Source: Cytobacillus citreus (lineage in GTDB: Bacteria; Bacillota; Bacilli; Bacillales; Cytobacillaceae). Taken from it: 64,000 nucleotides of DNA. Below are positions 23,737 through 32,227 of this stretch, one piece after another. The notes below the pieces were generated by a model. The model made no database searches. It saw only the letters and a program-made list of their open reading frames with translations, and had not been told where the DNA came from. The position numbers were made by a program, and so were the translations under genes. The stretch lies in NCBI RefSeq assembly GCF_018343665.1, contig NZ_JAGYPM010000002.1, forward strand, positions 888,644 to 952,643. The letters run 5' to 3'. Numbering within the stretch: the stretch's first letter is position 1; the number at the start of each line of letters is the position of its first letter.

Positions 23737-24501
23737 ATGGAATATACAGTGCAAAAGCTAGCAAGATTAGCAGGTGTCAGCACCCGAACCTTAAGGTATT
23801 ATGATGAAATTGAAATTCTTAAGCCGGCAAGAATTAATTCATCTGGATACCGGATTTATGGGCAAGAGGAGGTTGACCGATTACAGCAAATTCTTTTTTA
23901 CAGGGAACTAGGCGTTAGTTTAGATAGCATAAAGAATATCGTTACTTCGCCTTCGTTTGAGGGAGCGATTGCACTGAAAGAACATCGCGAAAAACTCCTT
24001 GAAAAAAGACAACAATTAGATTTGCTCATCGCCAATGTTGAGAAAACAATTGCTTTAACGGAAGGGAGAATTCATATGTCAGATAAAGAGAAATTTGAAG
24101 GGTTTAAGAAAAAAATGGTCGAGGACAATGAGAAAAAATACGGGAAAGAAATTCGTGACAAGTACGGAAACGATATAGTTGATAAATCCAATGCCAAGTT
24201 TATGAACATGACTCAGAAAGAGAATGAAGAAGTGACGAACTTGGCGAATGAGGTCCAGGTGACATTAGCTAAAGCATTTGCAACAGGGGATCCAGCGAGT
24301 GAATTAGCTCAGAAAGCAACAGATTTGCATAAGCAATGGCTATGCTACTATTGGAGCGAATACAGCAAGGAAGCACATGCTGGACTTGCACAAATGTATG
24401 TTGATGATGAAAGATTTACAGCTCATTATGATAAAGAGCAGCCGGGAACAGCTGAATTTCTAAGAGATGCTATTCTTATTTATACAGGAATGAAACAATA
24501 A
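23737..24501 (+). CDS. MerR-family regulator with TipAS drug-binding domain (Mta-like)
   Basis: This 254-residue transcription activator has an N-terminal MerR winged helix (VSTRTLRYYDEIEILKPAR near residues 14-32), a dimerisation coiled coil near 75-110, and a C-terminal TipAS domain (about 115-254, including QKATDLHKQWLCYYW and DERFTAHYD). TipAS domains bind peptide antibiotics. B. subtilis Mta, similar in size and layout, activates multidrug efflux genes. AAAGGAGG precedes the ATG. No efflux gene is directly downstream, so its targets are its own promoter and probably distant genes. Confidence 0.92.
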   Translation: MEYTVQKLARLAGVSTRTLRYYDEIEILKPARINSSGYRIYGQEEVDRLQQILFYRELGVSLDSIKNIVTSPSFEGAIALKEHREKLLEKRQQLDLLIANVEKTIALTEGRIHMSDKEKFEGFKKKMVEDNEKKYGKEIRDKYGNDIVDKSNAKFMNMTQKENEEVTNLANEVQVTLAKAFATGDPASELAQKATDLHKQWLCYYWSEYSKEAHAGLAQMYVDDERFTAHYDKEQPGTAEFLRDAILIYTGMKQ

Positions 24502-24542
24502 TCGATTTAAAAACTGTGATTATTAAAATTTAAGCAAGACTT

Positions 24543-24577
24543 AAGCCCGGTTCTGTATTAAAGGATCGGGTTATTTT
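24543..24577 (+). terminator. Rho-independent terminator
   Basis: AGCCCGGTTC pairs with GGATCGGGTT through several wobble pairs, followed by ATTTTTAT. Confidence 0.7.
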
Positions 24578-24718
24578 TATTTGTCGTGCCGCTTCCATTC
24601 TTTTTTGCAGGAAAACACACGATGAGCCCGTTATTATCATTTTATCCGTATAACGGTAACAAAGAGTCCATCAATGAGCCCATAAAAATTAATCAATATA
24701 TGCTCGCCCGTATTTCCT

Positions 24719-25468
24719 TTAAGTCCCTAAAACAAGGAATACAATCGGCATTATCCCGAATGTGATATTGACGATGAAATGACAGATGATTAAAGGAAAT
24801 AGCCTTTTTTGTTTGTGATAGATAATCCCGCTGCCGATTCCCCATAAAAAGAATGCAACAGCATATACAATAGCCCCCTGTAGAGTAGTCGCTAAGATAA
24901 TATGTTGCAATGCAAAACCTATGGACGGAATGACAATGCCGATCCATACTTTTTCGTACTCTTTGATAAAAAGTGGCTGGGAATATCCTCGATACATGAG
25001 CTCTTCAATGGGTGCATTTAAAAAAGGGAAAATTGCGGATACGCTAGCAGTCATCCATATTAGCCATCTCGGTACTGCTAAAGAAATGGATTCTTCATCC
25101 CCCACAAAGACTGTTTGAAAGTGCTGGAATAAATCCGTTCCATATAGGAGAAACATCGTTCCCGTAACTGCCAACAGAAAAGGAATATATAAGACAAGTA
25201 ACCACAAAAAACCGAATAAAATATCTTTTACTAAAAAATCAGAACGAAATCCGATTAATTTTTTCATTGATTGGCCTTCTTTTTTTAATAGAAGATACAA
25301 CAATATAAAACAAACGATATTGACGATTGTAAAGGAAAGTGTTGATAGGATAGGGAGTAAAGTGAAAGCAGATTTTTTTCCCAAAAAATGAAACAATAAA
25401 TACAGAACCATTAAACAGATAAAGAGCAAAGGTAGTCTGATAAATGCTACTAGCCATGCTTTTTTCAA
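24719..25468 (-). CDS. CPBP-family intramembrane metalloprotease
   Basis: This 249-residue integral membrane protein has about eight TM helices and the three CAAX-protease/bacteriocin-processing (CPBP/Abi) motifs: EELMYRG, FALQHI and HFIVN. Family members are type II CAAX-like membrane peptidases with roles ranging from bacteriocin self-immunity to envelope maintenance. The TTG at 25468 with AGGTGA upstream is preferred over an in-frame GTG at 25477. It is a single gene; its function here cannot be narrowed. Confidence 0.85.
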   Translation of the reverse strand: MKKAWLVAFIRLPLLFICLMVLYLLFHFLGKKSAFTLLPILSTLSFTIVNIVCFILLYLLLKKEGQSMKKLIGFRSDFLVKDILFGFLWLLVLYIPFLLAVTGTMFLLYGTDLFQHFQTVFVGDEESISLAVPRWLIWMTASVSAIFPFLNAPIEELMYRGYSQPLFIKEYEKVWIGIVIPSIGFALQHIILATTLQGAIVYAVAFFLWGIGSGIIYHKQKRLFPLIICHFIVNITFGIMPIVFLVLGT

Positions 25469-25572
25469 GGAAATCACCTGCTCATTAAGTGTAATTTATT
25501 CATTATATAAAGATGGATAGTAGTGATTTATGAAAAATATTCCTATTCATTGAAAAGGGATAACTGCACAGC

Positions 25573-25620
25573 AAAAAAGCTGATCCAAATTGCAGGTAAA
25601 ACAAGATTTGGGCCAGCTTT
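25573..25620 (-). terminator. Terminator of the copper-amine-oxidase-N gene
   Basis: Read on the minus strand, AAAGCTGGCCCAAATCT pairs with AATTTGGATCAGCTTT with few mismatches and is followed by a T-run. Confidence 0.8.
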
Positions 25621-25636
25621 ACTTATAAAAGATAAA

Positions 25637-26566
25637 TTATTTCATTAACAACATGTCAAGGAATTCCTCTGATACATAGGATTTCCCATTTTTAATTTCA
25701 GGAGCTACGTCAAAATATTTTATACTACGATTGTAACTGTATTCCTTCTTGCCAATTGAGATAAGAAATGAGCGATTTTGCTTACTTACTAAAAAGTTTT
25801 TCTGTTTATCATTCCATTTCACATTGTAGCCTAAATGCTCTGCTACTTTTCTAATAGGGATCATTTTTGTTTCGTCTTTAAAATAATGGTCTTCATCAAT
25901 AATCTGTTGCATTTCCACCAACTTTTCGTCAGTATACTCTAGAGCAATGATCTTTACAGGGGTTGTTTGGGCTGGAATGCTTCTGGTTGAGATATTGTAG
26001 AATACGATTAATTCCTTGCCTGTTAGGTCAGCTTTCTTAATTGTTTCTCCCTTTTCATTTAAGAGTATTGTATCTTTAGAAATATTCAATTTAAGCTCAT
26101 TATCAAGGCTTATGAGATTTTTATCATATTTTGATATTTTAATTTGTCCCATCTCTTTGCCGTTCACAATCATTACTTCAGGTGTAATGGTAGCAGGATA
26201 AATAAGAGGCATTGGCTTATTTTTATCATAATAGGCTTCGACCTTCATTCCTTTTTCAAGTGTATCTTTTTTATGTTTTTCTCCTTTGCCGTTGTCGAAA
26301 AGCAATACTTCATCTGTGATTGGGAAAACCATTTCTAAGGATTCATTTTGATTTTCAACCAGTAACCGAGATGATTTCTTATCTTTTTCAATATTCTTAA
26401 TGGTTCCAGAAAATTTGATGAATTTGGATGTCTCGATTTGTTGAGCAGGTTCTTTTATAGAGATCCCTTTTGTGTCTGCAGGTTTATTGGCAGCAAATCC
26501 TGAATGATTGCTAAATGCCAATCCAGAAACCAAAGCTGCTGTTGCTAATATACCTATTCTTTTCAT
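25637..26566 (-). CDS. Secreted protein with copper amine oxidase N-terminal (stalk) domain
   Basis: This exported 309-residue protein starts at ATG 26566, behind AAGGAGGAGAC. A signal peptide (IGILATAALVSGLAFS to about residue 28) leads to a central beta-rich region of repeated TGKELIVFYNIST-like units and a C-terminal copper-amine-oxidase-N1 fold (MIPIRKVAEHLGYNVKW, SYVSEEFLDMLL). These domains occur on many Bacillaceae surface proteins and usually bind wall components rather than acting as oxidases; no catalytic oxidase domain is present. An upstream in-frame start at 26659 would hide the signal peptide and is rejected. Confidence 0.82.
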   Translation of the reverse strand: MKRIGILATAALVSGLAFSNHSGFAANKPADTKGISIKEPAQQIETSKFIKFSGTIKNIEKDKKSSRLLVENQNESLEMVFPITDEVLLFDNGKGEKHKKDTLEKGMKVEAYYDKNKPMPLIYPATITPEVMIVNGKEMGQIKISKYDKNLISLDNELKLNISKDTILLNEKGETIKKADLTGKELIVFYNISTRSIPAQTTPVKIIALEYTDEKLVEMQQIIDEDHYFKDETKMIPIRKVAEHLGYNVKWNDKQKNFLVSKQNRSFLISIGKKEYSYNRSIKYFDVAPEIKNGKSYVSEEFLDMLLMK

Positions 26567-26716
26567 TTGTCTCCTCCTTGAATTTTTTCCGGTTCTCCTT
26601 GAATAAGACGTTAAGTGAAAGGAAAGGTTACAATTTGAATTAAATATAATATTTTCCAATTAAAAACGAACAGTGACTGGCACTGTTCGCAAAAAAATGA
26701 AATGTGTATTCCTATT

Positions 26717-27076
26717 TTAGCTTTCATATTCTGCTTTTATTACTTTCAATTCTTCTTTTTCTCCTTTTTCAACTACATGCTTTAGAATCGATAGCTTGTT
26801 GCCCCAGAATTGATCGAAATAAGAAAGCCATTGTTTTAGTTCAGAGAAAGGTTCTGGCTGCAATCGATAACGCTTTTCTCTGCCGACTTTTTTCCCCACA
26901 ACCAATTCGGCTTCTGATAGAACATGAAGATGCTTTGCGATGGCAGTTCTGCTCATTGGAAAGTGGGAGGTGATTTCTGAAATCGGCCGTTCTTTCTCAG
27001 CAAGTAATTTCAGAACCTCTCTACGGGTGGGATCGGCAATCGCTTGATAAATATCGTACTTTTGTAAAGCAGACAT
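26717..27076 (-). CDS. ArsR-family transcriptional regulator
   Basis: This 119-residue winged-helix protein has the ArsR block IADPTRREVLKLLAEKERPI and recognition helix MSRTAIAKHLHVL. It lacks the cysteine pair of metal-sensing ArsR proteins, so its signal is probably not a metal. Its ATG overlaps the TAA of the upstream SRPBCC gene (TAATG), so the two are translationally coupled. ArsR-SRPBCC pairs are widespread in Bacillus; the regulator likely represses the pair at the AACCATTTGGTT dyad in the promoter. Confidence 0.88.
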   Translation of the reverse strand: MSALQKYDIYQAIADPTRREVLKLLAEKERPISEITSHFPMSRTAIAKHLHVLSEAELVVGKKVGREKRYRLQPEPFSELKQWLSYFDQFWGNKLSILKHVVEKGEKEELKVIKAEYES

Positions 27077-27498
27077 TAACCTTCAACGACTTTACGAAGT
27101 TTTTCATTAACAATCGCTTCCCAGCCGCCATTCATTCTATCACGAATAACAGCAGCATTTTCCCCTGCTTTTGGAACAACTGTATCAGATTGATTCCATC
27201 CGCCATGAATCAGTGTAAACTCCGTCTTGTCCCCAATTTCCTTTAGTGTAAATGAAACGATCCAACCATCTGTATCCCAAGAAAAGGATAGATGATATGG
27301 AGCATTGATTTCTAATACTTTACATGGAGATGGACCAAATGGCGATTGTATATGGAACTCATGTCCCACCTCTAGTTGAAAGTCATTTTGCATGAACCAT
27401 GATGCAATTCCTTCTGAAGTAGATACAACATCCCATACTTTTTGAATAGGAGCTTCAAAAATAATTGTTTTCTTTATGTCAGGTACTTTATTTTCCAT
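27076..27498 (-). CDS. SRPBCC/AHSA1-domain protein
   Basis: This 140-residue protein has the START-like AHSA1 fold ([22 protein letters not shown], then FTLIHGGW). Such proteins bind hydrophobic ligands or assist Hsp90-type clients; the ligand is unknown. ATG 27498 is preferred over the 66-nt longer frame because the predicted transcription start falls at about 27547, inside that extension. It is the first gene of a two-gene operon with ArsR. Confidence 0.85.
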   Translation of the reverse strand: MENKVPDIKKTIIFEAPIQKVWDVVSTSEGIASWFMQNDFQLEVGHEFHIQSPFGPSPCKVLEINAPYHLSFSWDTDGWIVSFTLKEIGDKTEFTLIHGGWNQSDTVVPKAGENAAVIRDRMNGGWEAIVNEKLRKVVEG

Positions 27499-27553
27499 TT
27501 CAATGATCTCTCTTTCTAGAATTAATATGAAACTAATTGGTTTCTCTTTTTTG

Positions 27554-27583
27554 ATTATATACAACCATTTGGTTTTATGTCAA
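27554..27583 (-). promoter_or_regulatory. Promoter with AACC-N4-GGTT dyad
   Basis: On the minus strand TTGACA (27583-27578), an 18-bp spacer and a perfect TATAAT (27559-27554). The palindrome AACCATTTGGTT lies in the spacer at 27563-27574, a likely ArsR-family operator. Confidence 0.8.
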
Positions 27584-27764
27584 TAAAATAATTAACATGA
27601 ATTGGTTGAGATAGTATAGTCTCTGTAGAAATGCATTTTTCCAACCATCTATTATCGTGACAATTGAGAATGACCAACACGGTAGATCTACGAAAAAATC
27701 GATGATTAATTTGCCTGCTTAACTTAAATTTAATAATTTTTGTAAAAAAAATACAAAATAAAAC

Positions 27765-27793
27765 TTGAAAATCAAAATAAAAAAGTGTAAGAT
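27765..27793 (+). promoter_or_regulatory. Promoter of the MFS leader
   Basis: TTGAAA (27765-27770), a 17-bp spacer and TAAGAT (27788-27793), nearly 400 bp upstream of the transporter start codon. Confidence 0.6.
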
Positions 27794-27836
27794 ATTTACA
27801 CTATTACACGAGAGGGTGACCATAGGGCGATGATCA

Positions 27837-28000
27837 ACTAATCCCGTTTTCAAAAGTACATTCGTAAATTTGCGAAGTCATATTTGAATGGGATTAGTCT
27901 ATACTTTTTTAGAAAAAAGATGATCATTACAATAGTACTGGTGTGCTATGTCTTTTTCTATGGTTTTTGACGACTCCCATCCAAAATGGCGGATGGGAGT
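27837..28000 (+). promoter_or_regulatory. Structured leader / attenuator upstream of the MFS gene
   Basis: Two hairpins are visible. ACTAATCCC (27837-27845) pairs with GGGATTAGT (27890-27898), followed by CTATACTTTTTT, so it can terminate transcription. ACTCCCATCC (27973-27982) pairs with GGATGGGAGT (27991-28000) and buries a GGGAG site six bases before an in-frame ATG at 28006. A minimal ORF MIN-stop (27832-27843) precedes the first hairpin. Confidence 0.55.
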
Positions 28001-28185
28001 TTATTATGTCTAGCGTAAGCAGCCTGCCAGAAACAATCCGTTCTTTGATTGTTACGAAGGCGCTTCGGCTATTCTTGTTCTATAGAAAAATGTTAAGCGT
28101 TGAGAGAGAGGTTTCAATCAAGGATTCGGTTCATTCGCCGTTCTTTCTCCTATCCTACCTCTCACCTTCAGAAAAGAGGAATGTT

Positions 28186-29409
28186 ATGTCACAATTATTA
28201 AAAAATCGTTTTGTTCGGGCCATTTTCCTATCTTCCTTGTTTCTTCAGGTAGGAATCTGGGTTCGAAATTTTGCTGTGCTTTTATTCGTTATGGAAAAAA
28301 CAAATGGAGATGCCTTTGCGGTTTCGATGATTTCAGTTGCTGAATTTGCACCTATTTTCATCTTCTCCTTTATTGGAGGAACCTTTGCTGACCGCTGGCG
28401 GCCGAAGAGAACCATGATCTGGTGTGATATTTTAAGTGCCATTTCTGTGTTTGCGGTATTAATTACGCTTGTGTTTGGATCATGGAAAATTATCTTCTTT
28501 GCTACATTAATTTCAGCTATATTATCACAGTTCTCTCAGCCATCTGGAATGAAATTATTTAAGATGCATTTGGGTGAAGAATTGATTCAATCAGCTATGG
28601 CTATTTATCAAACCATTTTTGCTGTTTTTATGGTTTTTGGACCAGTGCTTGGAACCTTTATTTTCCAACAATTTGGAATCGACGTGTCTATTGCAATTAC
28701 TGGAGTTGCGTTCCTTCTTTCAGCAGTAATGCTTGCATTTATTCCTGCTGACCATTCTATGGAAAATGAAAAGAAAGAGTCAACATTACTTGAGGAAATG
28801 AAAAGCGGAATTCGCTATGTGATGTCTAAAAAGGAATTGAAGCTTCTTGGTCTTTGTTTTATGGCAGCCGGACTTGCAATTGGTTTAATTCAGCCCCTGA
28901 ACATTTTCCTTGTTACAGAGCGGTTAGAATTACCGAAAGAAAATTTGCAATGGCTATTAATGGCGAACGGAATCGGAATGATCGTAGGCGGTGCTGCATC
29001 TGTGATGTTCTCAAAGTCGGTTCCACCGCAAAGGCTGTTAATGCTTGGGATGCTAGCGAATGCCATTGGTATGGCTGTAGTCGGGTATTCAACCAATTTG
29101 CCTATTACACTAGGGGCTGAATTCTTTAACGGATTATTCTTCCCATGTATTCAAATTGGGATAAATACAATGATCCTGCAAAATACAAAGTCTGAATTTA
29201 TTGGAAGAGTGAACGGTACACTTAGTCCACTTTTCACTGGATCCATGGTATTAACCATGAGTATCGCAGGTGTTTTAAAGGAATCATTCTCGATCATTTT
29301 CATGTTCGAATTAGCAGCGATTCTATTTGTATTTGGACTTCTCGCTATATTGCCAATATACAATTTGAAAGCTCCGAACCAAGAAAAAGTAATGTTAGCA
29401 AAAGATTAA
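28186..29409 (+). CDS. MFS efflux transporter (macrolide-efflux-like)
   Basis: This 407-residue protein has about 12 TM helices and belongs to the MFS_3 / Mef-like efflux group; the loop GGTFADRWRPKRTMIW after TM2 is the MFS A-motif. Start ATG 28186 has AGAGGA upstream. The frame stays open for 81 codons further back, including an ATG at 28006 with a hairpin-masked ribosome site, so a longer N-terminus or overlapping leader ORF is possible. The structured leader suggests drug-responsive attenuation. A strong terminator follows. Confidence 0.85.
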   Translation: MSQLLKNRFVRAIFLSSLFLQVGIWVRNFAVLLFVMEKTNGDAFAVSMISVAEFAPIFIFSFIGGTFADRWRPKRTMIWCDILSAISVFAVLITLVFGSWKIIFFATLISAILSQFSQPSGMKLFKMHLGEELIQSAMAIYQTIFAVFMVFGPVLGTFIFQQFGIDVSIAITGVAFLLSAVMLAFIPADHSMENEKKESTLLEEMKSGIRYVMSKKELKLLGLCFMAAGLAIGLIQPLNIFLVTERLELPKENLQWLLMANGIGMIVGGAASVMFSKSVPPQRLLMLGMLANAIGMAVVGYSTNLPITLGAEFFNGLFFPCIQIGINTMILQNTKSEFIGRVNGTLSPLFTGSMVLTMSIAGVLKESFSIIFMFELAAILFVFGLLAILPIYNLKAPNQEKVMLAKD

Positions 29410-29417
29410 GGAGTTCA

Positions 29418-29451
29418 AGGGACAGATTTTTTTCAAAGTCTGTCCCTATTT
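29418..29451 (+). terminator. Rho-independent terminator
   Basis: The stem AGGGACAGA / TCTGTCCCT with a 12-nt loop is followed by ATTT. Confidence 0.8.
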
Positions 29452-29584
29452 AAGCTAATAGGGGTACAGGTGCCACACGAAGAAAAAGCCGTGGCTATGG
29501 AAATGATTAGCTGGGATTAATCACCCATTTGGAAAAATTTTCAGATGTGGCAGGTTATTCCTTGAATCGTTTCCGTACCCCAAT

Positions 29585-29691
29585 TTAGTGTAAAAGATTC
29601 AACTCCTCGTGAAGCACGAACTGTGTGGCATCATCGATGAAGGTGACCAGATACACTTGCTTCATGGAGCTCCCTAGCCGATAGGATGATA
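29585..29691 (-). pseudogene. DDE transposase remnant
   Basis: On the minus strand the frame reads KQVYLVTFIDDATQFVLHEEL, the first catalytic-aspartate block of an integrase-core (rve) transposase. Stops surround it and no other part is recognisable. The remaining 29452-29936 spacer shows no gene. Confidence 0.6.
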
Positions 29692-29936
29692 GGATCCATA
29701 CTCGAGTCATATTGACTCATGCCTTATTCAGTATTATTCTTAAAAACGGGAATAGCCCAATAAAATCTTCATCTAATTAATGGGAAACTTCGTTAGTGAT
29801 CTGATATGGTCAAAATCCAGTTTTTCTTGTCAACTCAATTCTTTGAATAAAGAGACAATGATACATTTGAACAAGAAGAGTGGATCGGACTTAAGAAAGA
29901 AAACCAATGTCTTACCAATTAGAGGAGGCTATTTTG

Positions 29937-30542
29937 GTGAAATTTAAGAAAAATGATTTTTATCAACGTTTGGAACAGCATAAATTAATTGCGGTCGTGA
30001 ATGATCCTTCACAAATTGAGAAAGTGATTAAATATAAAGAGCATATTAGTGCTGTTACATTAATGACGGGAAATATCTTAACGGTTAAAAGGTATATAGA
30101 TATACTACAAAAAGAAGAGATTCCAGTTATCCTGCATATTGAGAAAATAGAAGGTTTAAAAGCAGATCATTACGGAGTTGATTTTATTATTGAGTATGTC
30201 AAACCTTTTGGAATTTTAACGACGAAAAAAAGCGTAATGAAACAGGCGAAATCAAAAGGGGCTTTTGTCATACAGATGGTGTTTTTATTCGATACTGGGA
30301 TTTATCATAACATACTAGATAGTCTGGATGATATCAAAGTCGATATGCTTGAAATCATGCCTTGCAGAGCTACCGACCTTTTAGAGGAAATTGTCAGGTT
30401 ATCTCCAGTACCTGTTGTTACTGGTGGATTGCTAACTGATATACGTTATGCAAAAGAAGCATTATCGATAGGTGTTGCTTCGTTAGCAACAACAAACGTA
30501 GAAATATGGAAACGAGGCGTGTATGGATTATTAAATGAATGA
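29937..30542 (+). CDS. glpP: GlpP glycerol-3-phosphate-responsive antiterminator
   Basis: This 201-residue TIM-barrel-like RNA-binding antiterminator matches GlpP, with the opening block KLIAVVNDPSQIEKVI, HIEKIEGL, DFIIEYVKPFGILTTKKS and EIMPCRATDLLEEI. In B. subtilis GlpP with bound glycerol-3-phosphate lets transcription pass terminators in glp mRNA leaders. The GTG at 29937 sits 8 nt after AGAGGAGG. Its likely target lies just downstream: a promoter, about 65-nt leader and intrinsic terminator before the ABC importer operon. Confidence 0.88.
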   Translation: MKFKKNDFYQRLEQHKLIAVVNDPSQIEKVIKYKEHISAVTLMTGNILTVKRYIDILQKEEIPVILHIEKIEGLKADHYGVDFIIEYVKPFGILTTKKSVMKQAKSKGAFVIQMVFLFDTGIYHNILDSLDDIKVDMLEIMPCRATDLLEEIVRLSPVPVVTGGLLTDIRYAKEALSIGVASLATTNVEIWKRGVYGLLNE

Positions 30543-30604
30543 TGCAATTCAGTTAGAGGGCTATTTTGGGGGATAAGAGTATTTACCGAATTATGACAGA
30601 TAGG

Positions 30605-30633
30605 TTGACAAAATCTTTACAAGCAGTTAATAG
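30605..30633 (+). promoter_or_regulatory. Promoter of the ABC importer operon
   Basis: TTGACA (30605-30610), a 17-bp spacer and TAATAG (30628-30633), followed by a leader that ends in an intrinsic terminator. Confidence 0.75.
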
Positions 30634-30699
30634 GAGCTCAATATTTAGTGTATATGATGAAACTATAAAGTGAATAGCAAGTTGGCAACAATAGGAGAT

Positions 30700-30745
30700 G
30701 CCGTAAATACCTTATTTATTTAAGGTTATTTACGGTCTTTTTTTA
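30700..30745 (+). terminator. Leader terminator, likely GlpP target
   Basis: CCGTAAATACC pairs with GGTTATTTACGG (one bulge) around a TTATTTATTTAA loop, followed by TCTTTTTTTAT. It lies between a good promoter and the importer genes, directly behind glpP. Confidence 0.8.
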
Positions 30746-30830
30746 TCTTATTTTTAGATAGGAGTTGGTTCAAAATATTTAAAGTTCAAAGATACTAATA
30801 AAAAAAAGTTAACATTTGGAGGGAACAACA

Positions 30831-32117
30831 TTGAAAAAATTATTGGCAATCTTTCTAGCAGTAGCATTATCTTTTTCAGTAACCGCTTGCTCATCAACGA
30901 AGGAAGTAGCTACTGGAGAAAAAGAAAAAATTGAATTGAATTATTGGTTTGCGTATGGTGGTCCAACAGAAGAGGCAAACAAAGGGTTAGTTGAAAAATT
31001 TAACAATTCCCAAGATGCCATTCATGTAACAGCAACAAATCAAGGCTCTTATTCTGATGTAAATTCAAAAGTGCAGGCATCTATTGCTGCAGGTAATTCT
31101 CCTGACATATTTGTGGGTCAAAATATAATGATGGAAACTTTCGCGAAAGAGGGGATGATCGAGAGTTTAACTCCGTTCGTCAAAGCTGATTCTGAAGAAG
31201 TCAAAATTGAAGACTTTATACCAGGCCTACTCGGCAATTCCTATGTGGATGATCAAATGTATGGTCTGCCATACTTAGTAAGTACACCATTATTGTATGT
31301 AAACAAAACAATGCTTGATAAAGCAGGAATTGATGTTAGCCAGTTGGAAACGTGGGAAGGTTTCTCCCAGGCAGCAAGAAAACTTTCGAAAGATGGAGTA
31401 AAAGCTGTTTCCATGGAATCGGATATCTGGATCTACGAGGCATTTATCGCTCAAGCTGGTGGAAGCATGGTAAATAAGGATGGCACACAATATACTTTCA
31501 ATGAAAAACCGGGTGTTGAAGCGCTTGATTTTATGAGGGATCTCGTCATTGATGGAGCATGGAAAGTTCCAGTTGGTGATAATGCATCAGATGTTGCATT
31601 TCAGGATTTTGCAAGTCAAAAGTCTGTTTTCCGGTTTGCTTCCACAGCAAATTTAACGCAAATGATACAAGCAGCTGAAGAAAATGGATTTGAACTAACT
31701 GCACTCATGTTACCTAAAAATGTAAAGCAAGCTGTTAATACTGGTGGAAGCAATATCGTTATGATGGCTGGTCTGGATGAAGAAAAGAAACAAGCTGCAT
31801 GGGAATTTATTAAATTTATGACAGGTACCGAGCAAAACCTTTATGCAAGTAAAGTTACTGGTTATTTGCCTACTCGTTATTCGTCTATTGAATCGGATGA
31901 AAGACAAAAACTTCATGCAGAACAACCAATGTATAAAGTTGCGGTTGATCAATTGAAGTATGCGGAACCTCGTCCAATGATCCCTGGTTATAACGAAATT
32001 GAAAAAAAGGTTTATCCACAGGAAGTGGAGAGACTTATCATTGATCACTCTATCGACACGAAGCAAGGATTAGATAGAGCGGTAGATAGAAGCAATGCAC
32101 TCTTAAAAAACAAATAA
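30831..32117 (+). CDS. Sugar-phosphate type ABC substrate-binding lipoprotein (UgpB-like)
   Basis: This 428-residue extracytoplasmic solute-binding protein of family 1 has a lipoprotein signal (LLAIFLAVALSFSVTAC) and two-lobe binding-protein body. The TTG at 30831 behind GGAGGG is the start. Position behind glpP, with UgpC-, UgpA- and UgpE-like subunits and a phosphodiesterase, suggests that it binds glycerol-3-phosphate or a glycerophosphodiester such as glycerophosphocholine. Sequence alone would also allow a sugar ligand. Confidence 0.88.
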   Translation: MKKLLAIFLAVALSFSVTACSSTKEVATGEKEKIELNYWFAYGGPTEEANKGLVEKFNNSQDAIHVTATNQGSYSDVNSKVQASIAAGNSPDIFVGQNIMMETFAKEGMIESLTPFVKADSEEVKIEDFIPGLLGNSYVDDQMYGLPYLVSTPLLYVNKTMLDKAGIDVSQLETWEGFSQAARKLSKDGVKAVSMESDIWIYEAFIAQAGGSMVNKDGTQYTFNEKPGVEALDFMRDLVIDGAWKVPVGDNASDVAFQDFASQKSVFRFASTANLTQMIQAAEENGFELTALMLPKNVKQAVNTGGSNIVMMAGLDEEKKQAAWEFIKFMTGTEQNLYASKVTGYLPTRYSSIESDERQKLHAEQPMYKVAVDQLKYAEPRPMIPGYNEIEKKVYPQEVERLIIDHSIDTKQGLDRAVDRSNALLKNK

Positions 32118-32139
32118 TCTATATCAAAATATAAAAAAA

Positions 32140-32195
32140 CGATCATTACGTTAGAATCTTTGTTTTGAGGACATAGATTCTACGCAATGATCATT
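32140..32195 (+). other. Intra-operon hairpin
   Basis: GATCATTACGTTAGAATCT pairs with AGATTCTACGCAATGATC with one mismatch. It lacks a T-run, so it more likely protects the upstream binding-protein mRNA segment than terminates transcription. Confidence 0.7.
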
Positions 32196-32227
32196 AAAAA
32201 GATATGATCAATGGGAAGGGTGTAAAA

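Noticed and set aside
27943..28185. Extended N-terminus of the MFS transporter from 27943
   Set aside because: The typical MFS start with its own ribosome site is at 28186, and the extra 81 residues lie in structured leader sequence.
29456..29584. Larger insertion sequence
   Set aside because: Only one short transposase-like segment is readable; no terminal inverted repeats or target duplication were found.
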